From a bacterium (GTDB lineage: Archaea > Nanoarchaeota > Nanoarchaeia > Woesearchaeales > UBA10216): 64,000 nt of DNA. The first letter of the stretch is position 1, and each line of letters starts with the position of its first letter. Under the pieces are notes generated by a model that was not told the DNA's origin, ran no database searches, and worked only from the letters and a program-made list of their open reading frames with translations. Shown here piece by piece: positions 25,816-33,606 of the stretch. The stretch lies in contig JAAGZO010000387.1 in NCBI GenBank assembly GCA_024206195.1, positions 121,547 to 185,546 on the forward strand. The letters run 5' to 3'. The position numbers and the translations under genes are program-made.

Positions 25816-26240
25816 TCTATTTTTTCTATTCTCCTTGTATGTCTTTCCTCATTGCTGTAGGGTGTTTCAAGGAAAATCTTTGTTATTTTCTTTGCAACCT
25901 CTACATCCAGTACTCTTTCTCCCATGCAGAGTATGTTTGCATCATTATGTTCACGAGCCATTTGCGCTGTAAAGTCATTGTGGCACAAAGCTGCTCTTAT
26001 TCCCTTGAATTTGTTTGCAACCATGCTCATTCCAATGCCTGTTCCGCAGATCAATATGCCTGTGTTTCCTGTTTCCAGGACCTTTTCTGCTTCTTTTTTT
26101 GCAAGATCAGGATAATCAACAGAATCCGCTGAATCACATCCAAGGTCTTCGCATTCATATCCTAGCTCTTGGATGTATTTTTTTATCTCGTCCTTTAACT
26201 TAAATCCGCCGTGGTCTGATGCTATCAATACTTTTTTCAT
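25809..26240 (-). CDS. rpiB: Ribose-5-phosphate isomerase B
   Basis: Interconverts ribose 5-phosphate and ribulose 5-phosphate in the pentose phosphate pathway. About 143 residues from the ATG at 26240, chosen because GGGGTGA lies 5 bases upstream; the longer frame to 26261 would bury that site. Family motifs: SDHGGFKLK, the catalytic-Cys segment ICGTGIGMSMVANK, and CHNDFTAQMAREHNDANIL with its conserved His. The RpiB type is widespread in bacteria while many archaea use RpiA. Confidence 0.92.
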   Translation of the reverse strand: MKKVLIASDHGGFKLKDEIKKYIQELGYECEDLGCDSADSVDYPDLAKKEAEKVLETGNTGILICGTGIGMSMVANKFKGIRAALCHNDFTAQMAREHNDANILCMGERVLDVEVAKKITKIFLETPYSNEERHTRRIEKIEC

Positions 26241-26244
26241 TTTT

Positions 26245-26484
26245 TCACCCCATTTCTGCATGGCCCCATTGAATTAAGAGGTCCACATTAAGTTTTGGAA
26301 TATCACAAGCTCCAAAGCAGGAACCAGCCCAGATCATGATTTTTGCATCTGTTTTGCTTTCCAGCTCCTTTTGTATCCTTGCTGCTTCTGGCTTTAGCCC
26401 TGCAGGTAGCTGTATGCAGACTGTCTTGGCCTTTTCCTTCTTAATTCGGTCTATTGCTTTGTTAAGCTCTAAATCGTAGTCCAT
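26245..26484 (-). CDS. N-terminal fragment of diphthamide synthase Dph2
   Basis: A 79-residue protein corresponding to the first part of 2-(3-amino-3-carboxypropyl)histidine synthase, the non-canonical radical SAM enzyme of the first step of diphthamide synthesis on EF-2. Recognisable pieces are CIQLPAGLKPEAARIQKEL and AGSCFGACDIPKLNVD, including the first cluster-binding Cys (56 or 60). Normal enzymes have about 320-350 residues and two more cluster cysteines; those parts are absent. The TGA is inside the ribosome binding site of rpiB. It may be a degenerate remnant, a split gene or a new stand-alone protein. Confidence 0.7.
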   Translation of the reverse strand: MDYDLELNKAIDRIKKEKAKTVCIQLPAGLKPEAARIQKELESKTDAKIMIWAGSCFGACDIPKLNVDLLIQWGHAEMG

Positions 26485-26523
26485 AGAATAAAATAGAATA
26501 AACTGATGTTTATAATTCTTTCT

Positions 26524-26655
26524 TCAGAACTCAAGTGATTCGTCTAACTCGTACTTGTCAAGTCGCTTTTTGTTGATTACTGCTTTGAAAGACTTGTCTT
26601 TCTTGAGATCCTTTATCTCATTCAATACATCCTTATCATCTGGTTCGTCAAACAT
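26524..26655 (-). CDS. Tiny acidic/basic protein, second of a coupled pair
   Basis: Forty-three residues from ATG at 26655 to TGA at 26524, highly charged (start MFDEPDDKDVLNEIKDLKKD). The start overlaps the end of the 33-residue frame upstream by 8 bases, in another frame. No family recognised. A longer in-frame extension upstream (to 26733) is a shadow of the other gene and I do not use it. The pair could also be one gene with a frameshift, though each frame has a clean stop. Confidence 0.5.
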   Translation of the reverse strand: MFDEPDDKDVLNEIKDLKKDKSFKAVINKKRLDKYELDESLEF

Positions 26656-26749
26656 TTTGCACCTTATAGTACTTCTTGTTGGTCTTAATCTCTTCTTTGC
26701 CCTTTTCCTCAAGGGTTTTATCATTATCAACAAGTTTGTCTAAATCCAT
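26648..26749 (-). CDS. Tiny Lys-rich protein, first of a coupled pair
   Basis: Thirty-three residues from ATG at 26749 to TGA at 26648 (start MDLDKLVDNDKTLEEKGKEE). A GGGGG run lies just upstream as a ribosome binding site, and a 6-bp inverted repeat at 26763-26778 sits between it and a TTTAAATAT promoter-like element near 26787. Function unknown. Confidence 0.45.
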   Translation of the reverse strand: MDLDKLVDNDKTLEEKGKEEIKTNKKYYKVQNV

Positions 26750-26762
26750 CAAAACCCCCTTC

Positions 26763-26778
26763 ACTACTCTAAAGTAGT
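26763..26778 (-). promoter_or_regulatory. Palindrome upstream of the tiny gene pair
   Basis: A perfect inverted repeat ACTACT/AGTAGT with a 4-base centre. Its position between a TATA-like element and the start of the small gene pair is where a repressor would bind an archaeal promoter. No regulator gene in the window is obviously linked to it. Confidence 0.45.
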
Positions 26779-26828
26779 ATTCATCATATTTAAAGATTAT
26801 TGTACTGGAGTATATACTTACAGAAATA

Positions 26829-27032
26829 TCAGTCTTCAGGCGTTTCTATGCAACAAACACCTACTTTGCACGTTGCATCAACAAGAGATAGCCCTGCTGG
26901 ACATTGTACTTCCTCATGGCACTCTGCACCTACTTCACTACATGTAGGAGGACCTGATGTGAGCATTAATCCAAATGACATCATAATAATCAGTACCATA
27001 AGTCCAATTGTTATAAGCACTCTTTTATCCAT
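26829..27032 (-). CDS. Membrane-anchored six-cysteine miniprotein A
   Basis: A 67-residue protein: a short charged start, one hydrophobic helix (residues about 5-25) and a 40-residue exposed domain with six cysteines spaced C-x6-C-x5-CP-x9-C-x4-CC-I-x2-P. The same order occurs in the 89-residue protein at 27400-27669. Such spacing suggests a disulfide-stabilised microdomain outside the cell. The ATG overlaps the TAA of the Rpp21 gene by one base, so the two are on one mRNA. Confidence 0.7.
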   Translation of the reverse strand: MDKRVLITIGLMVLIIMMSFGLMLTSGPPTCSEVGAECHEEVQCPAGLSLVDATCKVGVCCIETPED

Positions 27033-27361
27033 TACTTAACACCTCGTTTCTTCAAATACGGGAATCTCATGTATTTTTTACAGCTCATACAGTAGTATGT
27101 AACCTTCTTCTTAATAAGTCTTACCCTACAGTTCTTAGAAGGCACTAAAAAACAGTAGCAGTGCTTGCAGAAGCGCCTCTTAAGCTCAGGCGGTATTCTG
27201 ACCTTATAGCGCATAGCTATCTTCCTTGCCATATGCACATATCTATTTGCTAATTTCGGATCTTTTTTGAAAGCCTTATCTGCTTCGCTGAATAGCTTTA
27301 AGATTCGCTCTCTGGCCACTCTTTTATGCTCTTCAGACTGACTCTTATACGGCCTTTTCAT
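27032..27361 (-). CDS. rnp4: RNase P protein component 4 (Rpp21)
   Basis: A 109-residue subunit of archaeal RNase P, which removes 5' leaders from pre-tRNAs together with the RNA at 54922-55229. The N-terminal half is helical and basic (ARERILKLFSEADKAF, ANRYVHMARKIAMRYKVRIP). The zinc ribbon is made by CKHC and CMSC, flanked by the conserved FLVPSKNCRVR. Length and motifs are normal for the family. It is flanked on both sides by the six-cysteine miniproteins. Confidence 0.95.
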   Translation of the reverse strand: MKRPYKSQSEEHKRVARERILKLFSEADKAFKKDPKLANRYVHMARKIAMRYKVRIPPELKRRFCKHCYCFLVPSKNCRVRLIKKKVTYYCMSCKKYMRFPYLKKRGVK

Positions 27362-27399
27362 AATAATAAAAAAAAGAAGAAGATTATTTAATGCTTTTG

Positions 27400-27669
27400 C
27401 TATTCACCAGGTAAGCCTATACAACAGACATAGTTTTCATCTTCTTCTCTATCATCAGCGCATCTTCCTGAAGTACTCTTAGTGTCTGGAGGACAGCCGC
27501 CTTCTGCTATCTCATAACATGTACCTTCCTTGGTACTGCACTTGCCGATTTCTCCTGAAAACAGGGTAATCTGGCCAGTGAAGATGAGTACAAGGAACAC
27601 TAGCACTACAAGAACAATAATTGCTACTATAATTGTGTTCAATGATAATCCTTGAGCCTTTTTTTCCAT
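27400..27669 (-). CDS. Six-cysteine miniprotein B with pilin-like signal
   Basis: An 89-residue protein whose N-terminus (MEKKAQGLSLN, then a 22-residue hydrophobic stretch) resembles an archaeal class III (type IV pilin) signal peptide. The exposed part has cysteines spaced C-x6-C-x7-CP-x9-C-x11-CC-I-x2-P, the same order as the 67-residue protein at 26829-27032. It lies 63 bases after the surface operon and may belong to it. The peptidase that would process it is not in the window. Confidence 0.75.
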   Translation of the reverse strand: MEKKAQGLSLNTIIVAIIVLVVLVFLVLIFTGQITLFSGEIGKCSTKEGTCYEIAEGGCPPDTKSTSGRCADDREEDENYVCCIGLPGE

Positions 27670-27732
27670 GTTGGCACCTCGTTTTGTTTTATATTCCTCT
27701 AATAACTATCCTATTTAAAGTTTGCTATAAAT

Positions 27733-28248
27733 TCAATCACAAATCTCAAGCTTAAGCGTGAGCGTCTCTCCACCAGCAGGAAGAGGATAAATCGCAGGAG
27801 TGTCTCTCTCTTTGCCTACGCATTTATTTTCGCCATCTGGTAATATGATATCTTCTGCACCTCCGGTTACTGTGAATCTGTAAGGTTTGTTCCAGGTGTC
27901 TAGCGTTTTTGCTAGTATTTCATCTCTGATTATGTTTTTTGCTTCTGTGCAGCGAGTAAATGTATGTATTGGAGGACCGCAACTTTCTTCAGGGCTAACA
28001 CAGTCTTTCAATAAGTCCTTTAAAGTCACCTTATTTTCTGCATCGATACTGCAATCTCCAGATGTGACATACAACTTTCCAGACAGCAAGGTATTCAAAA
28101 AGTTTGTTGCTAGCTCTTCGTTTGTGTAATGTTTCTGCATCTCCAAGGGGTCTTTATTTCCAAAGACACTTACTGCGAGGAATATGCCTATTGCAATGAG
28201 TAAAACAATCACAGTTAGTCCAATCATCTCCATCTGTGCTTTACGCAT
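27733..28248 (-). CDS. Pilin-like surface protein (about 171 residues)
   Basis: From the ATG at 28248 the protein begins MRKAQMEMIGL followed by a hydrophobic segment (to about residue 28), a class III signal peptide-like start. The rest is a globular exposed domain with cysteines (CSIDAE, CVSPEESC, CTEAK, CVGKE, and a final EICD). The longer frame to 28293 adds 15 residues within the upstream gene and is unlikely. It overlaps the upstream gene by 8 bases and is the last gene of the seven-gene surface operon. Confidence 0.75.
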   Translation of the reverse strand: MRKAQMEMIGLTVIVLLIAIGIFLAVSVFGNKDPLEMQKHYTNEELATNFLNTLLSGKLYVTSGDCSIDAENKVTLKDLLKDCVSPEESCGPPIHTFTRCTEAKNIIRDEILAKTLDTWNKPYRFTVTGGAEDIILPDGENKCVGKERDTPAIYPLPAGGETLTLKLEICD

Positions 28249-28753
28249 AAACATTAACCTCCAAGTATGCAAATGAAACTGTTCCTTCATCATTACCCAA
28301 AACTGAATCAGTTGGATGATACAATGAAATTGGTATTTGTATCCTCAATATGCTATTCCACCTTGGCTTACTTTTGCTGTAGATTTCAATATCTTCTGTA
28401 ATTGTTTCAGGATAAACCTCTTTAATCACCATTGTGCTATAGCCGAACATTGCGAAGTAATGGTCCCTTAAGTCAGCATTATCAGGATCATTCAAAAGTC
28501 CTTCAAGTTTTTCTGCTTTTAACAAATCAACGCAATTCTGCACTGCAATGTCTTCATTGCATTTCAGCTCAGGTAGTTCGGATATGGTCTTTGCTATTCT
28601 TACTGCTCTTGCTTCCTGCCATTCCTTTATTGCAAACTCTGTCGCATCCTTCTGCATATTAGCATAGAATACTAGCCCGAATCCAACCAACGCAAAGAAG
28701 ATTACAATAACTGCCACAACTTCAAACATCCTCATCTGTGCTTTCTTATTCAT
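28241..28753 (-). CDS. Pilin-like surface protein (170 residues)
   Basis: Begins MNKKAQMRMFEVVAVIVIFF, a short basic start and a hydrophobic helix to about residue 30, of the class III signal peptide type. The exposed part is helical near the membrane (KEWQEARAVRIAKTISELPE) then beta-rich, with two cysteines. One base separates it from the upstream gene and it overlaps the next by 8 bases. Together with its neighbours it suggests minor pilins of one machine. Confidence 0.75.
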   Translation of the reverse strand: MNKKAQMRMFEVVAVIVIFFALVGFGLVFYANMQKDATEFAIKEWQEARAVRIAKTISELPELKCNEDIAVQNCVDLLKAEKLEGLLNDPDNADLRDHYFAMFGYSTMVIKEVYPETITEDIEIYSKSKPRWNSILRIQIPISLYHPTDSVLGNDEGTVSFAYLEVNVYA

Positions 28754-28754
28754 C

Positions 28755-29822
28755 TTAATAAATGGTCGGGCAGGAGTTTTCTATTAATTGTTGGTTTTTT
28801 ATCTTAAGTTGCTTTTCTCCTATATCTAATGCGTATGCATTAAGTAGTTTACCACTTGCTTTTTTTTCTGCTTTATCTTTGATGATGCCTATATAACTTG
28901 AAGCAGAAGTGTAATAATCTTTACAATCTGTTGAAGGGACATTCATCTTCAACTCATTTGTCCTTTCTTCATAAACACTTGCAACTGCATAAAGCCTTGT
29001 GAATGCTTTTTCCATATTTTTGTCAAATATTTCTCGGTTTCCTGAAAATATAGCTGCATAAACTGAAGCGCTATCTGAAAGATGGTAATATGAATCTCCA
29101 TCTCCAACAAATTTATTGTTTCGATATTTGTAGAATCCAGTAAGGGTCTTTGAGTAAGGCCAAACAGCATGAACACCGCCTTCCTTCATATCTTCGACCC
29201 AACTAGGAAGATTAGCATCCAGAGGGCCTTTATCGGGTGATCCAAAAAACACAAATTTTACCTGGTAGCTATTATCACCAGATAACATACTCAGCTTACT
29301 ATATTCCACAAGGTCTTTGTTTTCGTCGCATATTCCGTCAGAAGATAACACGTGTTCGTACATTTTTTCACAATACTCTCTTGCGTAAACTTCATTTTGT
29401 GTTCCGGGGCCATCATACACGAACACATACCTTACATCATCTGTCGTTACGTAAACAAAGTTTGTTGTTTCAAAGGGTCTGTTCCATTCCCTTGTCCAGG
29501 TTATTATTGTGTTTCCCTTGAGAACATCCGGAGCAAAGATTGGTTCTACGTCTGTGGTTCTGTAAACCTTTCCTGCTCTGAAGGATTCTGAATCATAGGT
29601 CATTTCTACTGGCATATGTATTTGCTGTGCACTATCTGAGCTTAACTGCGGATTTGAAAGGGCTTTTTCAAGGTTTCTTAGAAGTGTTTCTGCTTCTTTT
29701 TTCTCTGCAATGCTTTGAGTTTGCTGAGCAAGCCCTACAAAGAATAAGAGTATTAGGCTTCCTGCTATCAGGACATAAATCCATTTAACTTGAAGTTCTA
29801 TCACCCCTTTTTTATTCGTCAT
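28755..29822 (-). CDS. Single-pass surface protein with pilin-like N-terminus (355 residues)
   Basis: Begins MTNKKGVIELQVKWIYVLIA, with a hydrophobic segment to about residue 30, then a long exposed domain of about 320 residues that includes helical and beta-rich parts and paired cysteines. In the N-terminal region a helix (AQQTQSIAEKKEAETLLRNL) continues from the membrane, as in pilins. No enzyme motif is visible. It lies 15 bases after the 1255-residue protein gene and one base before the next pilin-like gene. Confidence 0.7.
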   Translation of the reverse strand: MTNKKGVIELQVKWIYVLIAGSLILLFFVGLAQQTQSIAEKKEAETLLRNLEKALSNPQLSSDSAQQIHMPVEMTYDSESFRAGKVYRTTDVEPIFAPDVLKGNTIITWTREWNRPFETTNFVYVTTDDVRYVFVYDGPGTQNEVYAREYCEKMYEHVLSSDGICDENKDLVEYSKLSMLSGDNSYQVKFVFFGSPDKGPLDANLPSWVEDMKEGGVHAVWPYSKTLTGFYKYRNNKFVGDGDSYYHLSDSASVYAAIFSGNREIFDKNMEKAFTRLYAVASVYEERTNELKMNVPSTDCKDYYTSASSYIGIIKDKAEKKASGKLLNAYALDIGEKQLKIKNQQLIENSCPTIY

Positions 29823-29837
29823 TTTGAAAAAGAAAAG

Positions 29838-32800
29838 TTACTTCTTTTTTGCAGGACCCTTTGCTGCCGGCTTTGGTGCAGGCTTAGGGCCTGGTTTAGG
29901 AGCACTGCGCTTAGGCGGGCGAGCTTTTGGTGCACTGCCTATAGGTGGACCTGATTTTAGTGGGCCTAGTGGCTCCATTTTTTTAAGATCAGAGTCTATT
30001 TCTGCGAGTTTGTCAAAGAGATTCCCTGTTGGAGGTGGTTTAGGTATTGATTTTGCCTCTTTTTCCAGGTGTAAAGGTGTTGGCTTTTCTTTGACTATAG
30101 GAGATGGAATTATTCTTGATGGTACGCCTGTTGGAGGTGCTATAGGTCTCTTTACAGGTGGCTTGTTTGGCGCAGGCTTTCCGAATGAACTAAGCATGCT
30201 TTTTCTTTCCTGTGCACCGCTCTTTACTAATAATGGCCGCCTCATGAATCTCCTCATTGGCCTCATTGGACCGCCCATTGGTTTTCCGCCTGGACCCGTT
30301 GGTCTCATTGGTTCGTCCATTGGTGACATTCGTTCTATGCCTGGCAAAGGCCTTTTTGATTTATTTAGCCCTTTCTTGGCTCCCTGATTTATTGTATAGT
30401 ATCTAAAGCCAACAAATCCTCCTGCTCCAAGCAGTAATATAATGAACATCCAAAGTAATACCTTCCAGAATCCTCCGCCGCCTGGCTTTGAACTAGGATC
30501 CAGTGGGTTTGTTCCTTCTTCAAATTCTTCTGCATCTGAATATCCATCTTTGTCTGTGTCCTTGCTTTGAGGATTTGTTCCCAATTCAAACTCTTTTCTG
30601 TTGCTTAGTCCGTCTCCATCTGCATCCGAGGTTCCATCATTTGGATTTGCAGGGTTCAGGCCATATTCAATCTCCCAGGTATCATCCATTCCGTCATTGT
30701 CATTGTCATCATCACACAAATCTCCTTCGCCGTCCTGGTCAGAATCCTGTTGTAGCTCGTTCGCTACAGTTGGACAATTATCATTTTCATTCAGTATTCC
30801 GTCTGCATCGATATCTTCTGAGCTTGTGCATACTCCTGATATGCACTGTCCGGATTCACAATCAGCAGAAATATCACAGCTTTGGCCTTCTGTGCATTTC
30901 TTGTCCTTTACTTCTGCGCATATTCCGCCGCAGTCAACACCTGTTTCATCAGGATCTAGTTTTCTGTTTGAGCATCTGTCTACCTTACTCATGCAGATTC
31001 CATTATCGCAATTGAGTGTGTCACAGTCTTCATCAACTGTGCATTCTGATCCTCCGTCGCATGCATCGCATTCATCTCCACCACAGTCAACAGCTGTTTC
31101 ATCCTGGTTCTTTATTCCGTCATCGCAGGTTGCTCCTGCGCAAAGATTGCTTTCATTGCAGTAATGGCTTAGGCAGTCATCATCATGTCCACAACCTCTT
31201 CCCTCTTCACATCCAGGACAAACTCCACCACAATCAAGATCTGTTTCTTCATTTTCATCAAACTCACCGTTGCTGCATATTACTGGCTCATATTCTTCTG
31301 CAACTGTTACGCCATCACTTGATCCTGGTTCACTTGACATGCCTGCCTTGTTCGTCGCCGTTGCCTTGAAATAATATTCTGTATCATAACTTAGATTAAG
31401 CTCATAAAAGCATCCTTCCTCATCATATGTTTCTTCCCAACCAGTAATATTGGTATTACCTTTAAAGATTGCAAATGAATAAACATCTATGTCTGATTCA
31501 TCATCTGTTGCATTCCATTGTCCACACAGCCTGTCTGTGTAGTAGGTATACTCCGGATTTAGTTCATCATTACTATCATCAGTAACAGTTGGTACATTTG
31601 GTGCTGTTGTGTCTATTGTGAATGTTACTGCTTTAATTGCAGAAGATGATTCTGAATCGCAGAATACGTAATACGTATATGTTCCTGGATCAAAGGCAAT
31701 TATGCTGCTTTCATGCACCTTTCCTTCATCACCAAAGATCTCAGCTCCATTCATAGGCTCATTGTCTGCATAACTGCAGACAGAATTCTGATTTGTGTGT
31801 ATATCAAATTTCACTGATTGTGATGAAGCATAATCCTCAGGCTGGTTAACTGTGATTACCAGATCATGATGCGAATCTACATTGAATGATACTGAACCAT
31901 CTGAAATTAGACCGACCCTATTCATACAGCTAACATAGAATGTGTTTGTTGCACCATCAAGAAGCAGGCTTGCTGTTAAATCCTGCTCATTCAACTTCTT
32001 ATACGCACTAATTTTATTCTCATCAAAATCAGGGAAAGGCATCATCGACAAAAATGTGTCCGAAGAATCATCTGAGAATCCGCAAATAACATAATCATCT
32101 GAAACTACTGTAAGAACTGTTTTTAGCGGCAGCTCGATTGCATCATCTGCAGTTATAGTTAACACTGGAGGTGTTGTGTCTAAAGACAGAGAATATGATT
32201 TTCCTTCAACATCATCAAGGCTATTTTTACATTTAACATGAACTGTTCCTATTCTTGAATAACCAGTATCAATATGAGTATAACTATCTATCGTTTGAAA
32301 CTCGCTTACCATTTCTTCAAATGGCTTTGCTGAAAGCCTACTGTATCTGCACTCTGCAGGCTCGCTTGTTTCTATTTCTAAATCAAAGACAGGCGTGTCT
32401 GAAACACCAAGGTGTGGAGAGATAAGTGTTATATCAAATGCTGGTTCAGGGCATTCATCATCCTCTACATCTACATATTCATCGCAATCATTGTCAATTT
32501 CATCCTCACAATTCTCCTCTGCATCTGGATTAATATCTGCATCCCCATCATCGCAGTCTTGTTCTCCTTCACAACCAGCTTCCTTGAAAAATTCATCTCC
32601 ATCCTCATCAGTACATACATCACTTATTTCACACTCTGGCTCTAATGAATCAGGCACCTTGTCACAGTCAGTGTCTTTCCCATCCTCACAATCCTCATCT
32701 GCATTAGGATAAACTGAACCATCTGTATCATCACAATCAGTTACCTCATCACAGCCAAGACCTACAGAAAAGCCATCTCCGTCGTTGTCCTCGCAACCTG

Positions 32801-33605
32801 CGAAACATTCTTCATCCACTGAATCAATTAAACCATCGCAGTCATTATCCTCTCCATCATCACAATCCTCATATGCATCAGGATGAATATCTGCATTACC
32901 ATCATCACAATCCCTTAATATTTCATCACAACCAGTACCTACAGAGAAACCGTCTCCATCATTATCAACACAATCTTCAGGAATGTCCTGACACTCAGAA
33001 TCATATGAATCAGCATACCCATCACAATCATTATCATCTCCATCATCACAATCCTCATATGCACCAGGATAAATATCTGAATCACCATCATCACAATCAG
33101 GTTCTCCATAACAATCATAACCTACAGAAAAACCGTCTCCATCATTATCAACACAATCTTCAGGGGTGTCATCGTCGCCATCATCATCACCTGGAGGGTG
33201 GTCATCATCACCATCATCATCACCTGGAGGGAAGTCGTCATCACCGTCATCATCACCAGGGGGGGTTGTATCAACTTTAAATGTAAATGCCTGCGGCTCT
33301 TCGACATTTCCATGAACATCTGATGCTGCTATTGTGAATGTATAATATCCATCAGTCAGCTCTATAACAGGCGAATACTCATAATAATAAATACCATCTG
33401 AATAGTAATAATCAACAAGCGGAACCGCTATACTAGTACTTGAAGAAATACCCTCCAGTGTAGGATAACCATCAAGTATGTTTACATCCTCGGTATAAGT
33501 TACTGATATGCGAGGGGTTGTGTCACTTATTACTCTTTCATCTGCTGCAGCTATTGCTACGCATAACAAAAACATTACTACAATGATTACCTCTATTTTT
33601 CGCAT
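29838..33605 (-). CDS. Giant surface protein with metal-binding repeats and a cytoplasmic tail (1255 residues)
   Basis: Order from the N-terminus: signal peptide (1-21); an Ig-like domain; a Pro-Gly-Asp-rich run (PPGDDDGDDD repeated three times); four MopE-type motifs of about 55 residues (DNDGDGFSVG, DCDDGD, DNDCDG); several Ig-like segments; three Cys repeats of the C.D...DCGG type; a thrombospondin type 3-like calcium region (DADGILNENDNCP, DADGDGLSNRKE, DTDKDGYSDAEE); a membrane helix near residue 1060; and about 170 residues rich in Pro, Lys and Arg that should face the cytoplasm. It probably binds Ca2+ or other metals. One base separates it from the upstream gene. Confidence 0.85.
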   Translation of the reverse strand: MRKIEVIIVVMFLLCVAIAAADERVISDTTPRISVTYTEDVNILDGYPTLEGISSSTSIAVPLVDYYYSDGIYYYEYSPVIELTDGYYTFTIAASDVHGNVEEPQAFTFKVDTTPPGDDDGDDDFPPGDDDGDDDHPPGDDDGDDDTPEDCVDNDGDGFSVGYDCYGEPDCDDGDSDIYPGAYEDCDDGDDNDCDGYADSYDSECQDIPEDCVDNDGDGFSVGTGCDEILRDCDDGNADIHPDAYEDCDDGEDNDCDGLIDSVDEECFAGCEDNDGDGFSVGLGCDEVTDCDDTDGSVYPNADEDCEDGKDTDCDKVPDSLEPECEISDVCTDEDGDEFFKEAGCEGEQDCDDGDADINPDAEENCEDEIDNDCDEYVDVEDDECPEPAFDITLISPHLGVSDTPVFDLEIETSEPAECRYSRLSAKPFEEMVSEFQTIDSYTHIDTGYSRIGTVHVKCKNSLDDVEGKSYSLSLDTTPPVLTITADDAIELPLKTVLTVVSDDYVICGFSDDSSDTFLSMMPFPDFDENKISAYKKLNEQDLTASLLLDGATNTFYVSCMNRVGLISDGSVSFNVDSHHDLVITVNQPEDYASSQSVKFDIHTNQNSVCSYADNEPMNGAEIFGDEGKVHESSIIAFDPGTYTYYVFCDSESSSAIKAVTFTIDTTAPNVPTVTDDSNDELNPEYTYYTDRLCGQWNATDDESDIDVYSFAIFKGNTNITGWEETYDEEGCFYELNLSYDTEYYFKATATNKAGMSSEPGSSDGVTVAEEYEPVICSNGEFDENEETDLDCGGVCPGCEEGRGCGHDDDCLSHYCNESNLCAGATCDDGIKNQDETAVDCGGDECDACDGGSECTVDEDCDTLNCDNGICMSKVDRCSNRKLDPDETGVDCGGICAEVKDKKCTEGQSCDISADCESGQCISGVCTSSEDIDADGILNENDNCPTVANELQQDSDQDGEGDLCDDDNDNDGMDDTWEIEYGLNPANPNDGTSDADGDGLSNRKEFELGTNPQSKDTDKDGYSDAEEFEEGTNPLDPSSKPGGGGFWKVLLWMFIILLLGAGGFVGFRYYTINQGAKKGLNKSKRPLPGIERMSPMDEPMRPTGPGGKPMGGPMRPMRRFMRRPLLVKSGAQERKSMLSSFGKPAPNKPPVKRPIAPPTGVPSRIIPSPIVKEKPTPLHLEKEAKSIPKPPPTGNLFDKLAEIDSDLKKMEPLGPLKSGPPIGSAPKARPPKRSAPKPGPKPAPKPAAKGPAKKK
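33168..33266 (-). repeat. Three tandem 33-bp repeats encoding PPGDDDGDDD
   Basis: Three adjacent 33-bp units (33168-33200, 33201-33233, 33234-33266) within the 1255-residue protein gene, differing at a few bases. The unit length is a multiple of three, so copy number could change by slippage without breaking the frame. There are no spacers, so this is not a CRISPR array. Confidence 0.85.
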
Positions 33606-33606
33606 T

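Noticed and set aside
26524..26733. 69-codon version of the tiny gene
   Set aside because: Its first 26 codons lie within the other small frame and precede a better start at 26655; no ribosome binding site supports the longer form.
29824..30387. Plus-strand Gly-rich frame of 187 codons
   Set aside because: Antisense to the Pro-rich cytoplasmic tail of the 1255-residue protein, with no start signal; a composition artefact.
30601..31164. Plus-strand Ser-rich frame of 187 codons
   Set aside because: Opposite the DCGG and thrombospondin-like repeats; low-complexity shadow.
33168..33266. Possible CRISPR array
   Set aside because: The three 33-bp units are directly adjacent without spacers and encode protein.
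32873..33280. Plus-strand His-rich frame of 135 codons
   Set aside because: It is the mirror of the GAT/GAC-rich metal-binding repeats on the minus strand; it has no promoter or ribosome binding site, and its composition follows from the repeats.
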